The notes beneath the pieces were generated by a model, which searched no databases, was not told the DNA's origin, and saw only the letters and a program-made list of their open reading frames with translations. Made by a program: the position numbers and the translations under genes. A DNA stretch of 20,904 bases from UBA5209 sp964625015 (GTDB lineage Bacteria > Patescibacteriota > Dojkabacteria > SC72): contig CAZUZI010000015.1 in assembly GCA_964625015.1 (NCBI GenBank), positions 1-20,904 of the forward strand. Direction: 5' to 3'. The number at the start of each line of letters is the position of its first letter. Positions within the stretch are counted from its first letter, which is position 1. Shown piece by piece: positions 1 through 6,974 of this stretch.

Positions 1-163
1 CAAAATCACCAAGCCGCCGGCAGCAGAAAACCGCCTTCTCAAGAGATTCTGAATCGCCATACAGACCGAAATGCCGCCGGAAAATTTCCAGCGCCCCCGC
101 CAGATCACAGGCATCTTCAACCGCTTTCCACGCAGTCTGAAACTCCCACCCAAACTTTTTCAT
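1..163 (-). CDS. Partial hypothetical protein (N-terminal part only)
   Basis: An open frame runs leftward from an ATG at 161-163 to the window edge, giving 54 residues with no stop. It begins MKKFGWEFQTAWKAVEDACD and looks helical, with a double-cysteine segment near the edge. I chose this ATG over the upstream in-frame one at 176-178 because an AAGGTG ribosome site lies six bases before it, while the upstream ATG has none. I do not recognise a family. It points away from the small-protein operon at 430 and is probably an independent gene. The 181-429 stretch between them holds no gene, only a short direct repeat. Confidence 0.55.
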   Translation of the reverse strand, partial: MKKFGWEFQTAWKAVEDACDLAGALEIFRRHFGLYGDSESLEKAVFCCRRLGDF

Positions 164-350
164 TTGCAACACCTTCATTTCGAAAATATTAGAGACAGGC
201 GCTCACATATCGAAAAAGGTTTTTGTAACAACTGCATTCAAAAATGAATTTGACCAATATAGTGATGACTGTATTCCCTTACTAAAACGGTTCTGAATGG
301 ACTACTGGCGGTAATTTATTCGCTAACCCGGGAAAAAAACAATCTTTAAT

Positions 351-377
351 TTCGAACAGCTAAAATTTTGAACAGCT
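351..377 (+). repeat. 11-bp direct repeat upstream of the small-protein operon
   Basis: TTCGAACAGCT (351-361) recurs as TTTGAACAGCT (367-377) with a 16-bp period, 53 bp before the first start codon of the operon. Paired sites like this could bind a regulator, but no clear -35/-10 pair is visible next to it, so the role is a guess. Confidence 0.4.
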
Positions 378-429
378 CAGAAATAATCGACTTTCAATGT
401 TTGAGAGCAACAAACGAAAGGGAAAAATC

Positions 430-888
430 ATGAGCAAACTTTTGCGTGGCGGCAGTTGGGTAGCTGGTTCTATAGGTATTATTTCTGGCATATTCAATCT
501 TGTCGATCGCTACATGACGCTGGAATACCAGGATCGCCAGTCTCGTATGATGCATGACGAAGCCGTTCTCGAAATCAGTGAGAGGGCAAGCATCATCAGG
601 GCCAAAATTGAATCGGATGCAAGAAATTTCGAAAAATGTATTGGATGCCTCGAATTACAGCTTGAATCAGAGAATGACAGTTTCAAACAGGTTCAGGCAT
701 TATTGATAGACACAATCAGAGAAATTTCCGACGCCGAAAACAAGCTTCAATTGATAGATCGCCTGGCGATCATGCAAAAATCTTTCTACGAACACAAAAC
801 CAATTTGTTGTCAGCAAGCTTTGCAACACTTCCAAACTGGCAACTGCCAGGCAACCCGGAAAGGAAACAGGTGACCAGCAATGATTGA
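430..888 (+). CDS. Small membrane-anchored coiled-coil protein, gene 1 of operon
   Basis: This 152-residue protein is not one I recognise. An N-terminal hydrophobic, glycine-rich stretch (about residues 7-25, containing WVAGSIGIISGIFNLV) could insert in or lie on the membrane. It is followed by a long charged helical region rich in E, K, R and Q (about 30-130), probably a coiled coil, with a CIGC pair near residue 70. I start it at the ATG at 430, preceded by GAAAGGGA, and not at 397, which has no ribosome site. Its end overlaps the next start by 8 nt (ATGATTGA), so the two are probably translationally coupled. The build, hydrophobic head plus charged helical tail, is shared by all four genes of this operon. 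Confidence 0.65.
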   Translation: MSKLLRGGSWVAGSIGIISGIFNLVDRYMTLEYQDRQSRMMHDEAVLEISERASIIRAKIESDARNFEKCIGCLELQLESENDSFKQVQALLIDTIREISDAENKLQLIDRLAIMQKSFYEHKTNLLSASFATLPNWQLPGNPERKQVTSND

Positions 889-1072
889 AACATGTTTTCA
901 ATTGATCATGGGTATTATCGCAAGACTCTGTTGCTTCTTCAATGGCGAACTTGCAAGAAAACAGCAAGCACTTAAAGCCATGGAAAAAGCCGACAAAATA
1001 AAACATGAAGAGGCGATGCGTGAAATACGCAGGCGAAGCAGAGAAATTATAAAAAGCTTGAACAAGGAGTAA
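881..1072 (+). CDS. Small hydrophobic-head helical protein, gene 2 of operon
   Basis: A 63-residue protein of unknown function. Residues 4-20 are hydrophobic and contain a CC pair; the rest is a very charged helix (KAMEKADKIKHEEAMREIRR). Its ATG lies inside the last codons of the preceding gene, and its stop (1070-1072) is two bases before the next start. It fits only as part of this tightly packed operon, which is the main reason to believe so short an ORF is real. A leftward ORF over 770-1006 on the other strand is treated as a shadow. Confidence 0.6.
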   Translation: MIETCFQLIMGIIARLCCFFNGELARKQQALKAMEKADKIKHEEAMREIRRRSREIIKSLNKE

Positions 1073-1074
1073 TT

Positions 1075-1506
1075 ATGAGGCTGGCATTTGGCGGGTTTGC
1101 TCTCTTAGGGAGCCTTTTTTCAGCTATAGGAGATTTTCTTGAAAGCGAATATGAACTAAAGGCCGCATTACGTCGCGAGTCTCTAGTCAATAATGCCTGC
1201 ACTGAAAAAGAAAAACTCACAAGGCTTGCCATAGAAAAGCAGGAACAGGCTTTTGAAAAAATTGCAAACCTGCTGGAACAAGAAATTGCTGATACTTTAT
1301 GCAACCAGCAACAACTTTCTCTGGCATTTGACGAAATCAACCAGCGCCTGATTCAAGCAGAAAGTAAGCACGAACTTAAAGTTTGTTTAAAAGCGCAACT
1401 TATACTGACCGGTGCAATGAACGAAGGAATTACCAGCCTGCAAAAGGTTCTGGTCGTAGAAGTCAAAAAACTCAAGACACAAGCCCAAAAACTACTGGAG
1501 GGATAA
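1075..1506 (+). CDS. Small membrane-anchored coiled-coil protein, gene 3 of operon
   Basis: A 143-residue protein of unknown function. It starts with a hydrophobic segment (MRLAFGGFALLGSLFSAIGD), then a long, probably helical region rich in E, K and Q (about 22-140). The start is well supported: AAGGAG lies six bases before the ATG. The stop is four bases before the next gene. Like its neighbours it has an N-terminal membrane or amphipathic anchor and a charged helical body, so the four products could form one membrane-bound heteromeric assembly. That last point is inference from shared architecture and operon packing. Confidence 0.65.
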   Translation: MRLAFGGFALLGSLFSAIGDFLESEYELKAALRRESLVNNACTEKEKLTRLAIEKQEQAFEKIANLLEQEIADTLCNQQQLSLAFDEINQRLIQAESKHELKVCLKAQLILTGAMNEGITSLQKVLVVEVKKLKTQAQKLLEG

Positions 1507-1510
1507 ATTT

Positions 1511-1843
1511 ATGTGGCCATGGCTACTTGGTGGTGCGATATTACTTGTTGCAGCTGCAACCGGCTCAAACAAAAGCAGCATTGGCGCTTCTGAATATCGG
1601 TCTTTTAAACGCCGTGAAGACAGCGAAAAAGTCATCAAAACCATGCTGAATGAACACCATGAAAGGCTCAGCCAACGCCAACAGGAACTTCTGGAAGCCG
1701 AAAACAGCCTTCTCGAAAACAAAAACGACCAGGATCACCGAAATCTTAAGGCTCTACTGAAACGCCTGGCAAAAGCAACATCAAAAAGCGAAAAACATTC
1801 TTTAAAACAGCAGATTAAATTCTATAATACCAATCGCATTTAA
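1511..1843 (+). pseudogene. Small membrane-anchored protein, gene 4 of operon, C-terminus replaced by IS630 insertion
   Basis: The 110-residue frame starts MWPWLLGGAILLVAAATG, a clear N-terminal hydrophobic segment, followed by a charged helical region (about 30-105). GGAGGG lies upstream of its ATG. The final residues NTNRI and the stop TAA (1841-1843) come from the end of the IS630 element. If the element is removed at its TA target, the frame reads on through 2968-3008, adding IKQKSAKTAVQLP and then a TGA, for a protein of about 119 residues. Only the extreme C-terminus is altered, so the product may still work. The function is unknown. Confidence 0.6.
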
Positions 1844-2967
1844 TTCGTTCGTGGCAGCCAGTCAGTATTACAGACAGAGGTTAGAAGCTCATCTGTTAAT
1901 TTGTTCCAAGCGGCAACCCCGGCCTGAAATAGGTTTTCGACATCAGAAAACACACTGTTGCCCAAATAGTGAGTCTTGATCCATTGCCAGACTCTTTCAA
2001 CCGGGTTTAATTCTGGAGAATATGGTTCGAGTCGGAAAATGCTGATGTTGTCCGGAACCTTCAGGGTTTTCGCCTTGTGGAAGCCTGCTTGATCCCAAAC
2101 CAGAAGGACATGAACGTCCTGAGGAATAGCATGGCTGATCAATTGAAGGTGCTCATTTACAACCGAGGTGTCAAGATCTTCAAATATCATGCCAACGTGC
2201 TGGCCTGTCATGGGGTTCACAGCACCAAGAATATAAGCAAACTGAAAACCTTGCTGTCGGATCATTGGAAATCGTAAACCCTTTTTTGTCCATATCCGAT
2301 ACAAATTACCTTGCTGTCCAAACCTTGCTTCATCTTGGAACCAAACCTCCAGACGCTTTTCGGGAAGTTTTTTTTAACTCCAGAAAATTAGCTTTGAAAG
2401 CCTCTTTCCAAGCTTTCATTTTCTCTGGATCGTTGTGCTCATGACGAGGCCTGGTGGTAATCCAGGCAAGCTTCAGGCGGGCAAGAAGAGCATAAACGCC
2501 ACTTTCCGAATAGGTGGCATGAAATTCCTCCGCAAGAATTTTTTGAATATCGCGAGCGTGGAAAATGCTGACAGAATCATCGTCAGTTGGCCCAAGAAAA
2601 ATCCGCTGAATAAAAGTTTCTTCCTGTTCAGCTGGCAAATTCCTGCTTCTACCAGATCGAGGTTTATCCCAAAGACCGTCAAATCCAAGTTTGCGATATC
2701 GAGAAACCCACTTCTGAACCCATCTGCCAGTATAATCAAGCTTGACTGAAATTTGACTGATGCTTTGCCCCTGCCGAGCAAGAATAATTGCCCGAAGGCG
2801 ATCACGAACTGCAAGAAATTTCTTTTGCCGAGCAGCCCAGTTCAAAAAATCAATTGCATCATGTTGCGGAACGTCCATCTCATACCTCTACAAATGGGAT
2901 GAAACTATGTTGGCATAGATTTGCAAAAAGTACAATAAGGGTACGAACAGATTTTTTGGGAATGGTA
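1828..2967 (-). mobile_element. IS630-family insertion sequence
   Basis: The element is about 1.14 kb and carries an IS630-type DDE transposase on the minus strand. Imperfect terminal inverted repeats are visible: the left end reads TACCAATCGCA (1828-1838), and the right end, read on the minus strand, TACCATTCCCA (2957-2967). Further in, both arms have GTTCGT at the same offset, giving roughly 18 matches in 25 bp. TA sits at both outer edges, consistent with the TA target duplication typical of IS630 elements. Exact ends are uncertain by one or two bases because the flanks are TATA-rich. It has landed in the last codons of the small-protein operon. Confidence 0.8.
1840..2878 (-). CDS. IS630-family transposase, two frames joined at an A8 run
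   Basis: The first frame (2878 to 2330) encodes the helix-turn-helix N-terminal half (ISQISVKLDYTGRWVQKWV). The second frame, ending at 1840, encodes the catalytic half. All three acidic residues of the DDE triad are present: D in WFQDEARFG, D in LLVWDQAGFH and E in PELNPVERVW. The frames meet at eight A residues on the coding strand (T8 at 2368-2375 on the plus strand). Dropping one A gives LELKKLPEKRLEVWFQDEAR with no break, about 345 residues in all. The join could be programmed frameshifting or transcriptional slippage, both known in this IS family, or a one-base inactivating insertion. GAGGT precedes the ATG at 2876-2878. Confidence 0.8.
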
Positions 2968-3103
2968 TAAAGCAGAAATCAGCAAAAACCGCCGTGCAAT
3001 TACCCTGAACCGCAAATTGTTGATTACCTGATCGATGGCCGGCATAGCCATCAAAATCACAGCGTCTGATTTTTCATGCAAGGCAAAATTCACCAGACAT
3101 CGC

Positions 3104-4756
3104 TCAGGAGCTTAAACAGAGTTCGTCAATATCTTTTCTGGCCTGAGAATGAAATTCGTTGAAAAGTTCTTCGATATTTAGGCCTGTTAAACCCCTGATT
3201 AAGCTTGAAAAGAAATCAGAACCTACGAGGCTGACAATTCCTGCACTTTTATTGAACAGCTTTTTATTCTCCAGATATCTAAATGCTGCAGCAAGGTCGT
3301 CATGGTTAATGCAACCATGAACCGCTGAGTTTCTGGTCCTCTGCGCGATTTTGCCCTCGGGGTTTTTCGGTTTAAGAATTTCCGCAAGCTGACTGATTTT
3401 TTCGTTTTTCAGGACTGAAAGACAGATGTCCAGAGGAAACCTTTTGTCTTCATACCGATCTGATCCTCTGGGCTTTAATTTTCTATCTATCATTAATTGA
3501 TCAGAATTCAATTCTGGCCACCTTGCGAGGAGATCAAATTTGGTTAGTGCACTTCGTGCATTTTTCGGAAACAATAGATCCAGCGAAAGATTGACAAACT
3601 TCTTTTTGGGCTTGTCTGAAAAAGTTTTGTTAATGAATTCCCACCCAAGAATGTCAACCAGAGTAAAAATTGCTCTGAGCGCGTTAGCGTAGTCCATTCT
3701 GATGAGGTAGTGCTCCAGACGAAAAATAGTTCTTAAAGTCGCTGGAAAATCGCCACCAATAAGAAAATTTTTCAGAACACCGGTTATTTTTCTATCGTTT
3801 AAGGATGTATTGTCTGAGTCCTGTCCGTTAACAAATATTTCATGAACGCTTTTAAGGTAACCAGCCATTGGATGAGTTTCATGCAAATAGCTTCTGGCAA
3901 GAATAGCTGCACTTTCAAACTCCCCGGAATCTACGAGGTTTTTAATTTTTCGACCGGCTTTAACTGTTTCTATTGGGCATGAAATTATGGTTTGCAGTTT
4001 GTTTCCATCTTCGCTAGAACTGACATCGACGAAATTACCTTCAAACCAGTAGAGTATAAGCTCAAGCACTGCGCGTGTTACTTCTGGAATTCCTGATCGA
4101 TATGAACAATACACCCTGTCAATCAAAGCATTATTCTTTAGAAATTCCGCGCCCTGAAAAATCCTGCGGGCCGCTTGCTGGTTAATTGTCTGCAGACTGT
4201 CATGGGTAAGAACTTTGATGTCTCCAGCCTCTATTATGTTAACCGGAGTGATTGCAGATTCTTCAATTTGAAGTTCCCTGGAAATCAGTGGCTTTATGAT
4301 ATCAAATACACCGTATGGTTCATTTTTGGCGTGGAAATCTTCGTCTCTGCGCTGAGTAAAAATCACCAGCACGTTTTCAAGTTTTTCATCTTCACCCATA
4401 GTCGCAAGCATCTTTTTCACGGCTTTGCTTACCATTGGCAGAAAAATCTTAATTTTTGTCGAGGCATCCAAATTCTGAACAACCAGATTATTTTTCAGAA
4501 TACAAAATTTTCCATCGCGGTCGTTTTCTGCTCTGGCAATTTCACCGGTTTCTTCGGCCAGTTCGGCGCTTGAATCCATCATTGAAACCAGCTCAAACTC
4601 AAGACGTCCACCATGAATCGCTTTGGTAAAACAGCGTACCGCATCTTTTCTGGGCCTGGCACGGTACGGTTTTCCGTTCAGGTCATATAAAACCTGCAAA
4701 TCCTGCTGTCCAAGTGTTAACACCAATGCGCTCTTTTTTTCACTACCCTCTCTCAT
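3104..4756 (-). CDS. CARF-HEPN ribonuclease, Csm6/Csx1-like type III effector
   Basis: A 550-residue protein, likely an accessory RNase switched on by cyclic oligoadenylate from Cas10. The N-terminal part (about 1-265) reads like a CARF domain: a first strand LVLTLGQQDLQVL, and a loop YRSGIPEVTRAVLELI (219-234) that resembles the conserved SGGTP-type ligand loop of Csm6. The C-terminal part is helical and carries an R-x4-H motif, R475 to H480 (RNSAVH), the HEPN RNase signature. AGGAG stands seven bases before its ATG. It lies apart from the effector operon and is divergent from the sigma-like gene. The exact subfamily is not settled from sequence alone; the CARF plus HEPN assignment is fairly secure. 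Confidence 0.8.
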   Translation of the reverse strand: MREGSEKKSALVLTLGQQDLQVLYDLNGKPYRARPRKDAVRCFTKAIHGGRLEFELVSMMDSSAELAEETGEIARAENDRDGKFCILKNNLVVQNLDASTKIKIFLPMVSKAVKKMLATMGEDEKLENVLVIFTQRRDEDFHAKNEPYGVFDIIKPLISRELQIEESAITPVNIIEAGDIKVLTHDSLQTINQQAARRIFQGAEFLKNNALIDRVYCSYRSGIPEVTRAVLELILYWFEGNFVDVSSSEDGNKLQTIISCPIETVKAGRKIKNLVDSGEFESAAILARSYLHETHPMAGYLKSVHEIFVNGQDSDNTSLNDRKITGVLKNFLIGGDFPATLRTIFRLEHYLIRMDYANALRAIFTLVDILGWEFINKTFSDKPKKKFVNLSLDLLFPKNARSALTKFDLLARWPELNSDQLMIDRKLKPRGSDRYEDKRFPLDICLSVLKNEKISQLAEILKPKNPEGKIAQRTRNSAVHGCINHDDLAAAFRYLENKKLFNKSAGIVSLVGSDFFSSLIRGLTGLNIEELFNEFHSQARKDIDELCLSS

Positions 4757-4803
4757 TATCTCACTCCTGCTAACAAAAAAATTAGATTCTTATGTTCGTT
4801 CAT

Positions 4804-4811
4804 AGTATAAT
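4804..4811. promoter_or_regulatory. Overlapping divergent -10 elements between CARF-HEPN gene and sigma-like operon
   Basis: The octamer AGTATAAT contains TATAAT on the plus strand (4806-4811), facing the sigma-like gene, and TATACT on the minus strand (4804-4809), facing the CARF-HEPN gene. The plus-strand -35 is weak; a minus-strand TTGCAG lies 15 bp upstream of TATACT. Overlapping -10 boxes would make the two transcription units compete. This rests on consensus matching only. Confidence 0.4.
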
Positions 4812-4850
4812 CATGCAAGAAAATCTGCAAGCCCATTGAAGAGGAACAAA

Positions 4851-6110
4851 ATGAACGAAAAACCCATTGATGATTTTTTCAAATGGCTGAAAAATGATGA
4901 AAAAGCCGGGGAGCGGTTTCAGAAGTATTGTTTTTCAAGAATTTCAAAGCGAACCAAACGGGTTCATATCCAGGATTACGGAAACAACTCTGTTATAGCT
5001 CACTCAAGCCTAGACACTATATATTCGTTGGTCTTGGAAGCCTGCATTACTCTTAACAAGAAGTTGCTGAACGGGACAAGTTCTGACAAGCTTCAAATAG
5101 AGTTGGACACGATCATTCGCAATGAATGCAGACAATACTTCTTTAGAGAAAACCCCCTTAAGAACAGTCTGCGGGGCACAATCGGCAGAAATCTGAAGAA
5201 CCTTGCCGAGCAAGGCAGGTTGCTGTCAAAAAAACTTGCCGGAGCGCTCGTCTACTGGCGAACAGACTCTAAACCAACAGTTGAATATTCTCACAAGATT
5301 AATTTTAAAGACCTTAAGCCACATTTAAAAAAGCTTTATAATATTCTCCTTACAATTAAAGCAGACGATTTTGAAAACCGCGAAAGAAAAAGAATTGCTT
5401 TTGAAAATATTGATAAATTTTTAGAAAGTTTTTTTACTATTGATAATGTCAAAAACTTTTTCTGGAAACCATCCAGAATGGTTGAGCTTGTAGAGCACTT
5501 CATTGAGCAATCGCAACGAAACAGGCGAAAGGCAGAAAAGGAATCTGGCAAACCTGTAGCAGAGAGAACCGATACTTTTTTCAATATCAGCTTCGAATCC
5601 TTCAATGATGATAGAGGCATTGAGGGCGAAGATGCCCCTGCTATAAACCCCGGGCTTGAATATGAGGCAAGCCAAAGAAAAATTTCAGAGCAATCTAAAC
5701 ATTATCTGACCGATACCGTTTCAAGTTGGGTTGAGAGCTGTTATTTGAAGTTCCATATCTTCTTCAAAAAGTCGGATGAGGCTGCAAAAATATTCATTTA
5801 TAGGGTGGCATTAACATCTCCAGCCCTCTTGCCCGAACGTGATGAGGTAACAGCCTGGACATCAAAAATTTCACAAGCGAAAAAACAAAGTAAAATAACC
5901 CCTACTTGTTTTATTGCTGAAAAATTGAACATATCTACCGGAAAGGTCTCTCAATATATAAAGGAGGTTGGTGAGTTTTTTGACTTGATGCTTGAGGATT
6001 TCGATGATCTTGAAGACTTTGAAATTAAAGATTCTCAAGCTTTGGGTGAACTTATGCGCGGCCTTATCGAGAGGCTTTTTCAGAGATATTTTCCAGAGGT
6101 AATGTTATGA
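4851..6110 (+). CDS. Sigma-factor-like protein, possible CalpS-type partner
   Basis: A 419-residue protein that I read as a divergent sigma-70-like regulator. Near the C-terminus (350-377) is a convincing helix-turn-helix (FIAEKLNISTGKVSQYIKEV), placed where a sigma region 4 would be. The N-terminal 120 residues are helical, with a motif NECRQYFFRENPLKNSLRG that could be a region 2-like segment. Some 200 residues between them are lysine-rich and not recognisable, so the protein is much longer than a usual ECF sigma (about 180-200). GAGG six bases before the ATG at 4851 decides the start over an upstream TTG at 4836. It overlaps the next gene by 4 nt (ATGA), implying a stoichiometric partner. 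It could instead be another HTH transcription factor. Confidence 0.5.
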   Translation: MNEKPIDDFFKWLKNDEKAGERFQKYCFSRISKRTKRVHIQDYGNNSVIAHSSLDTIYSLVLEACITLNKKLLNGTSSDKLQIELDTIIRNECRQYFFRENPLKNSLRGTIGRNLKNLAEQGRLLSKKLAGALVYWRTDSKPTVEYSHKINFKDLKPHLKKLYNILLTIKADDFENRERKRIAFENIDKFLESFFTIDNVKNFFWKPSRMVELVEHFIEQSQRNRRKAEKESGKPVAERTDTFFNISFESFNDDRGIEGEDAPAINPGLEYEASQRKISEQSKHYLTDTVSSWVESCYLKFHIFFKKSDEAAKIFIYRVALTSPALLPERDEVTAWTSKISQAKKQSKITPTCFIAEKLNISTGKVSQYIKEVGEFFDLMLEDFDDLEDFEIKDSQALGELMRGLIERLFQRYFPEVML

Positions 6111-6916
6111 ATAAACAAATTGAACGAGCTAAAGAAAAGCTTTTCTGTCAGTTCAAAACTATTTCAAAACTGCTTGAAACAACACAACCTGATACCAAAG
6201 AAGTAGGTCAGGTATGGCAGATTATTCCGAACGACGAAATGGCAGATGCCTGCCTTGGTCTTATTATTGACACAAAAGAACCAGAAACCGTGGTTATGCT
6301 CAATAATACATTTCGAAATGATGAAATCGCCGGTAACGAAGCCTGCCTGATTCAGGATAAAGATTCCCCTCTTCATATGCCTGTTATCGCTGCATGGTGG
6401 GTGCCATTCAAGGTTGCTTATAAGGCGAAATTCGGGCGTTTTATCTGTAATCTGAAAAAAGAAATTGTTGCCGGAATAATTTCTGCTGTCCGTAGCGAAA
6501 ATGCTGAACCTGTAAATGGTAAAAGCAGACTGTTCAGGGCCAATTGTGAATCGCAGGCATTAAAGCTTGGCTTTCCTGTTTGCCTGGCAAATAATCATAA
6601 TTCATGGGTTGTAGAAACCATGCAACCTGCAAATGAAACGATGGCATTGGCGGCCAAATCTTCACAGGAAAAGCAGTTTGCCAAATTCCAGAAAAGACTG
6701 CATGCCTGCCTGGTTGATAATTCATTGTTTGTGCAAAGCCCGCTTCAAAGTGACTCGAAGTTTTTTGCTGAATTTACAAAAGATCTCTCTTTGAGCTTTT
6801 TTGACAGCAGCGGCAACCTGATTTCAACTCTCAACACACAGAAAAAGCGCCTGAATTTTTCACTTGATGCATTTAATAAAGAACTGCTGAAGTTCAACAC
6901 CATCAAGATTTTTTAA
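6107..6916 (+). CDS. MazF-fold-like putative anti-sigma protein, possible CalpT-type protease substrate
   Basis: A 269-residue protein. Residues about 33-125 resemble the MazF/PemK-like barrel of proteins encoded beside some sigma factors: a first strand VGQVWQIIP, a hydrophobic strand CLGLIIDTKEPETVVMLNN, then DSPLHMPVIAAWWVPF and a short final helix. The catalytic residues of MazF toxins are not evident, so binding seems more likely than RNA cleavage. The C-terminal half (about 130-269) is unrecognised. It overlaps the sigma-like gene by 4 nt. In the Sulfurihydrogenibium CalpL system a MazF-like protein, CalpT, holds the sigma CalpS until the Lon protease cuts it; size, fold hints and neighbours fit that role here. 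This is inference and needs structure comparison. Confidence 0.45.
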   Translation: MNKQIERAKEKLFCQFKTISKLLETTQPDTKEVGQVWQIIPNDEMADACLGLIIDTKEPETVVMLNNTFRNDEIAGNEACLIQDKDSPLHMPVIAAWWVPFKVAYKAKFGRFICNLKKEIVAGIISAVRSENAEPVNGKSRLFRANCESQALKLGFPVCLANNHNSWVVETMQPANETMALAAKSSQEKQFAKFQKRLHACLVDNSLFVQSPLQSDSKFFAEFTKDLSLSFFDSSGNLISTLNTQKKRLNFSLDAFNKELLKFNTIKIF

Positions 6917-6927
6917 CAAAGTAACTT

Positions 6928-6958
6928 AAAAAGCCGAGCCACGGCTCGGCTTTTTTTT
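6928..6958. terminator. Bidirectional intrinsic terminator
   Basis: A perfect GC-rich hairpin (GCCGAG, loop CCACGG, CTCGGC) is flanked by A5 on the left and T8 on the right. It lies 12 bases after the stop of the MazF-like gene and before the convergent end of the effector operon at 6975, so it can terminate transcription from both sides. Confidence 0.9.
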
Positions 6959-6974
6959 GAATTCAGATCATCTT

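Noticed and set aside
327..373. CCCGGGA and AAAATTTTGAAC both occur upstream of 430 and in the fold-back at 20794-20815
   Set aside because: The spacing between the two words differs (28 versus 3 bp) and both are simple AT-rich or palindromic words, so chance is likely.
2905..3093. Leftward 62-codon ORF beside the IS right end
   Set aside because: It starts with GTG without a ribosome site, crosses the IS terminal repeat and matches nothing I know.
6107..6500. Active MazF-type RNA toxin
   Set aside because: The barrel-like pattern is present, but I see no convincing catalytic residues, and the overlap with a sigma-like gene points to a binding partner.
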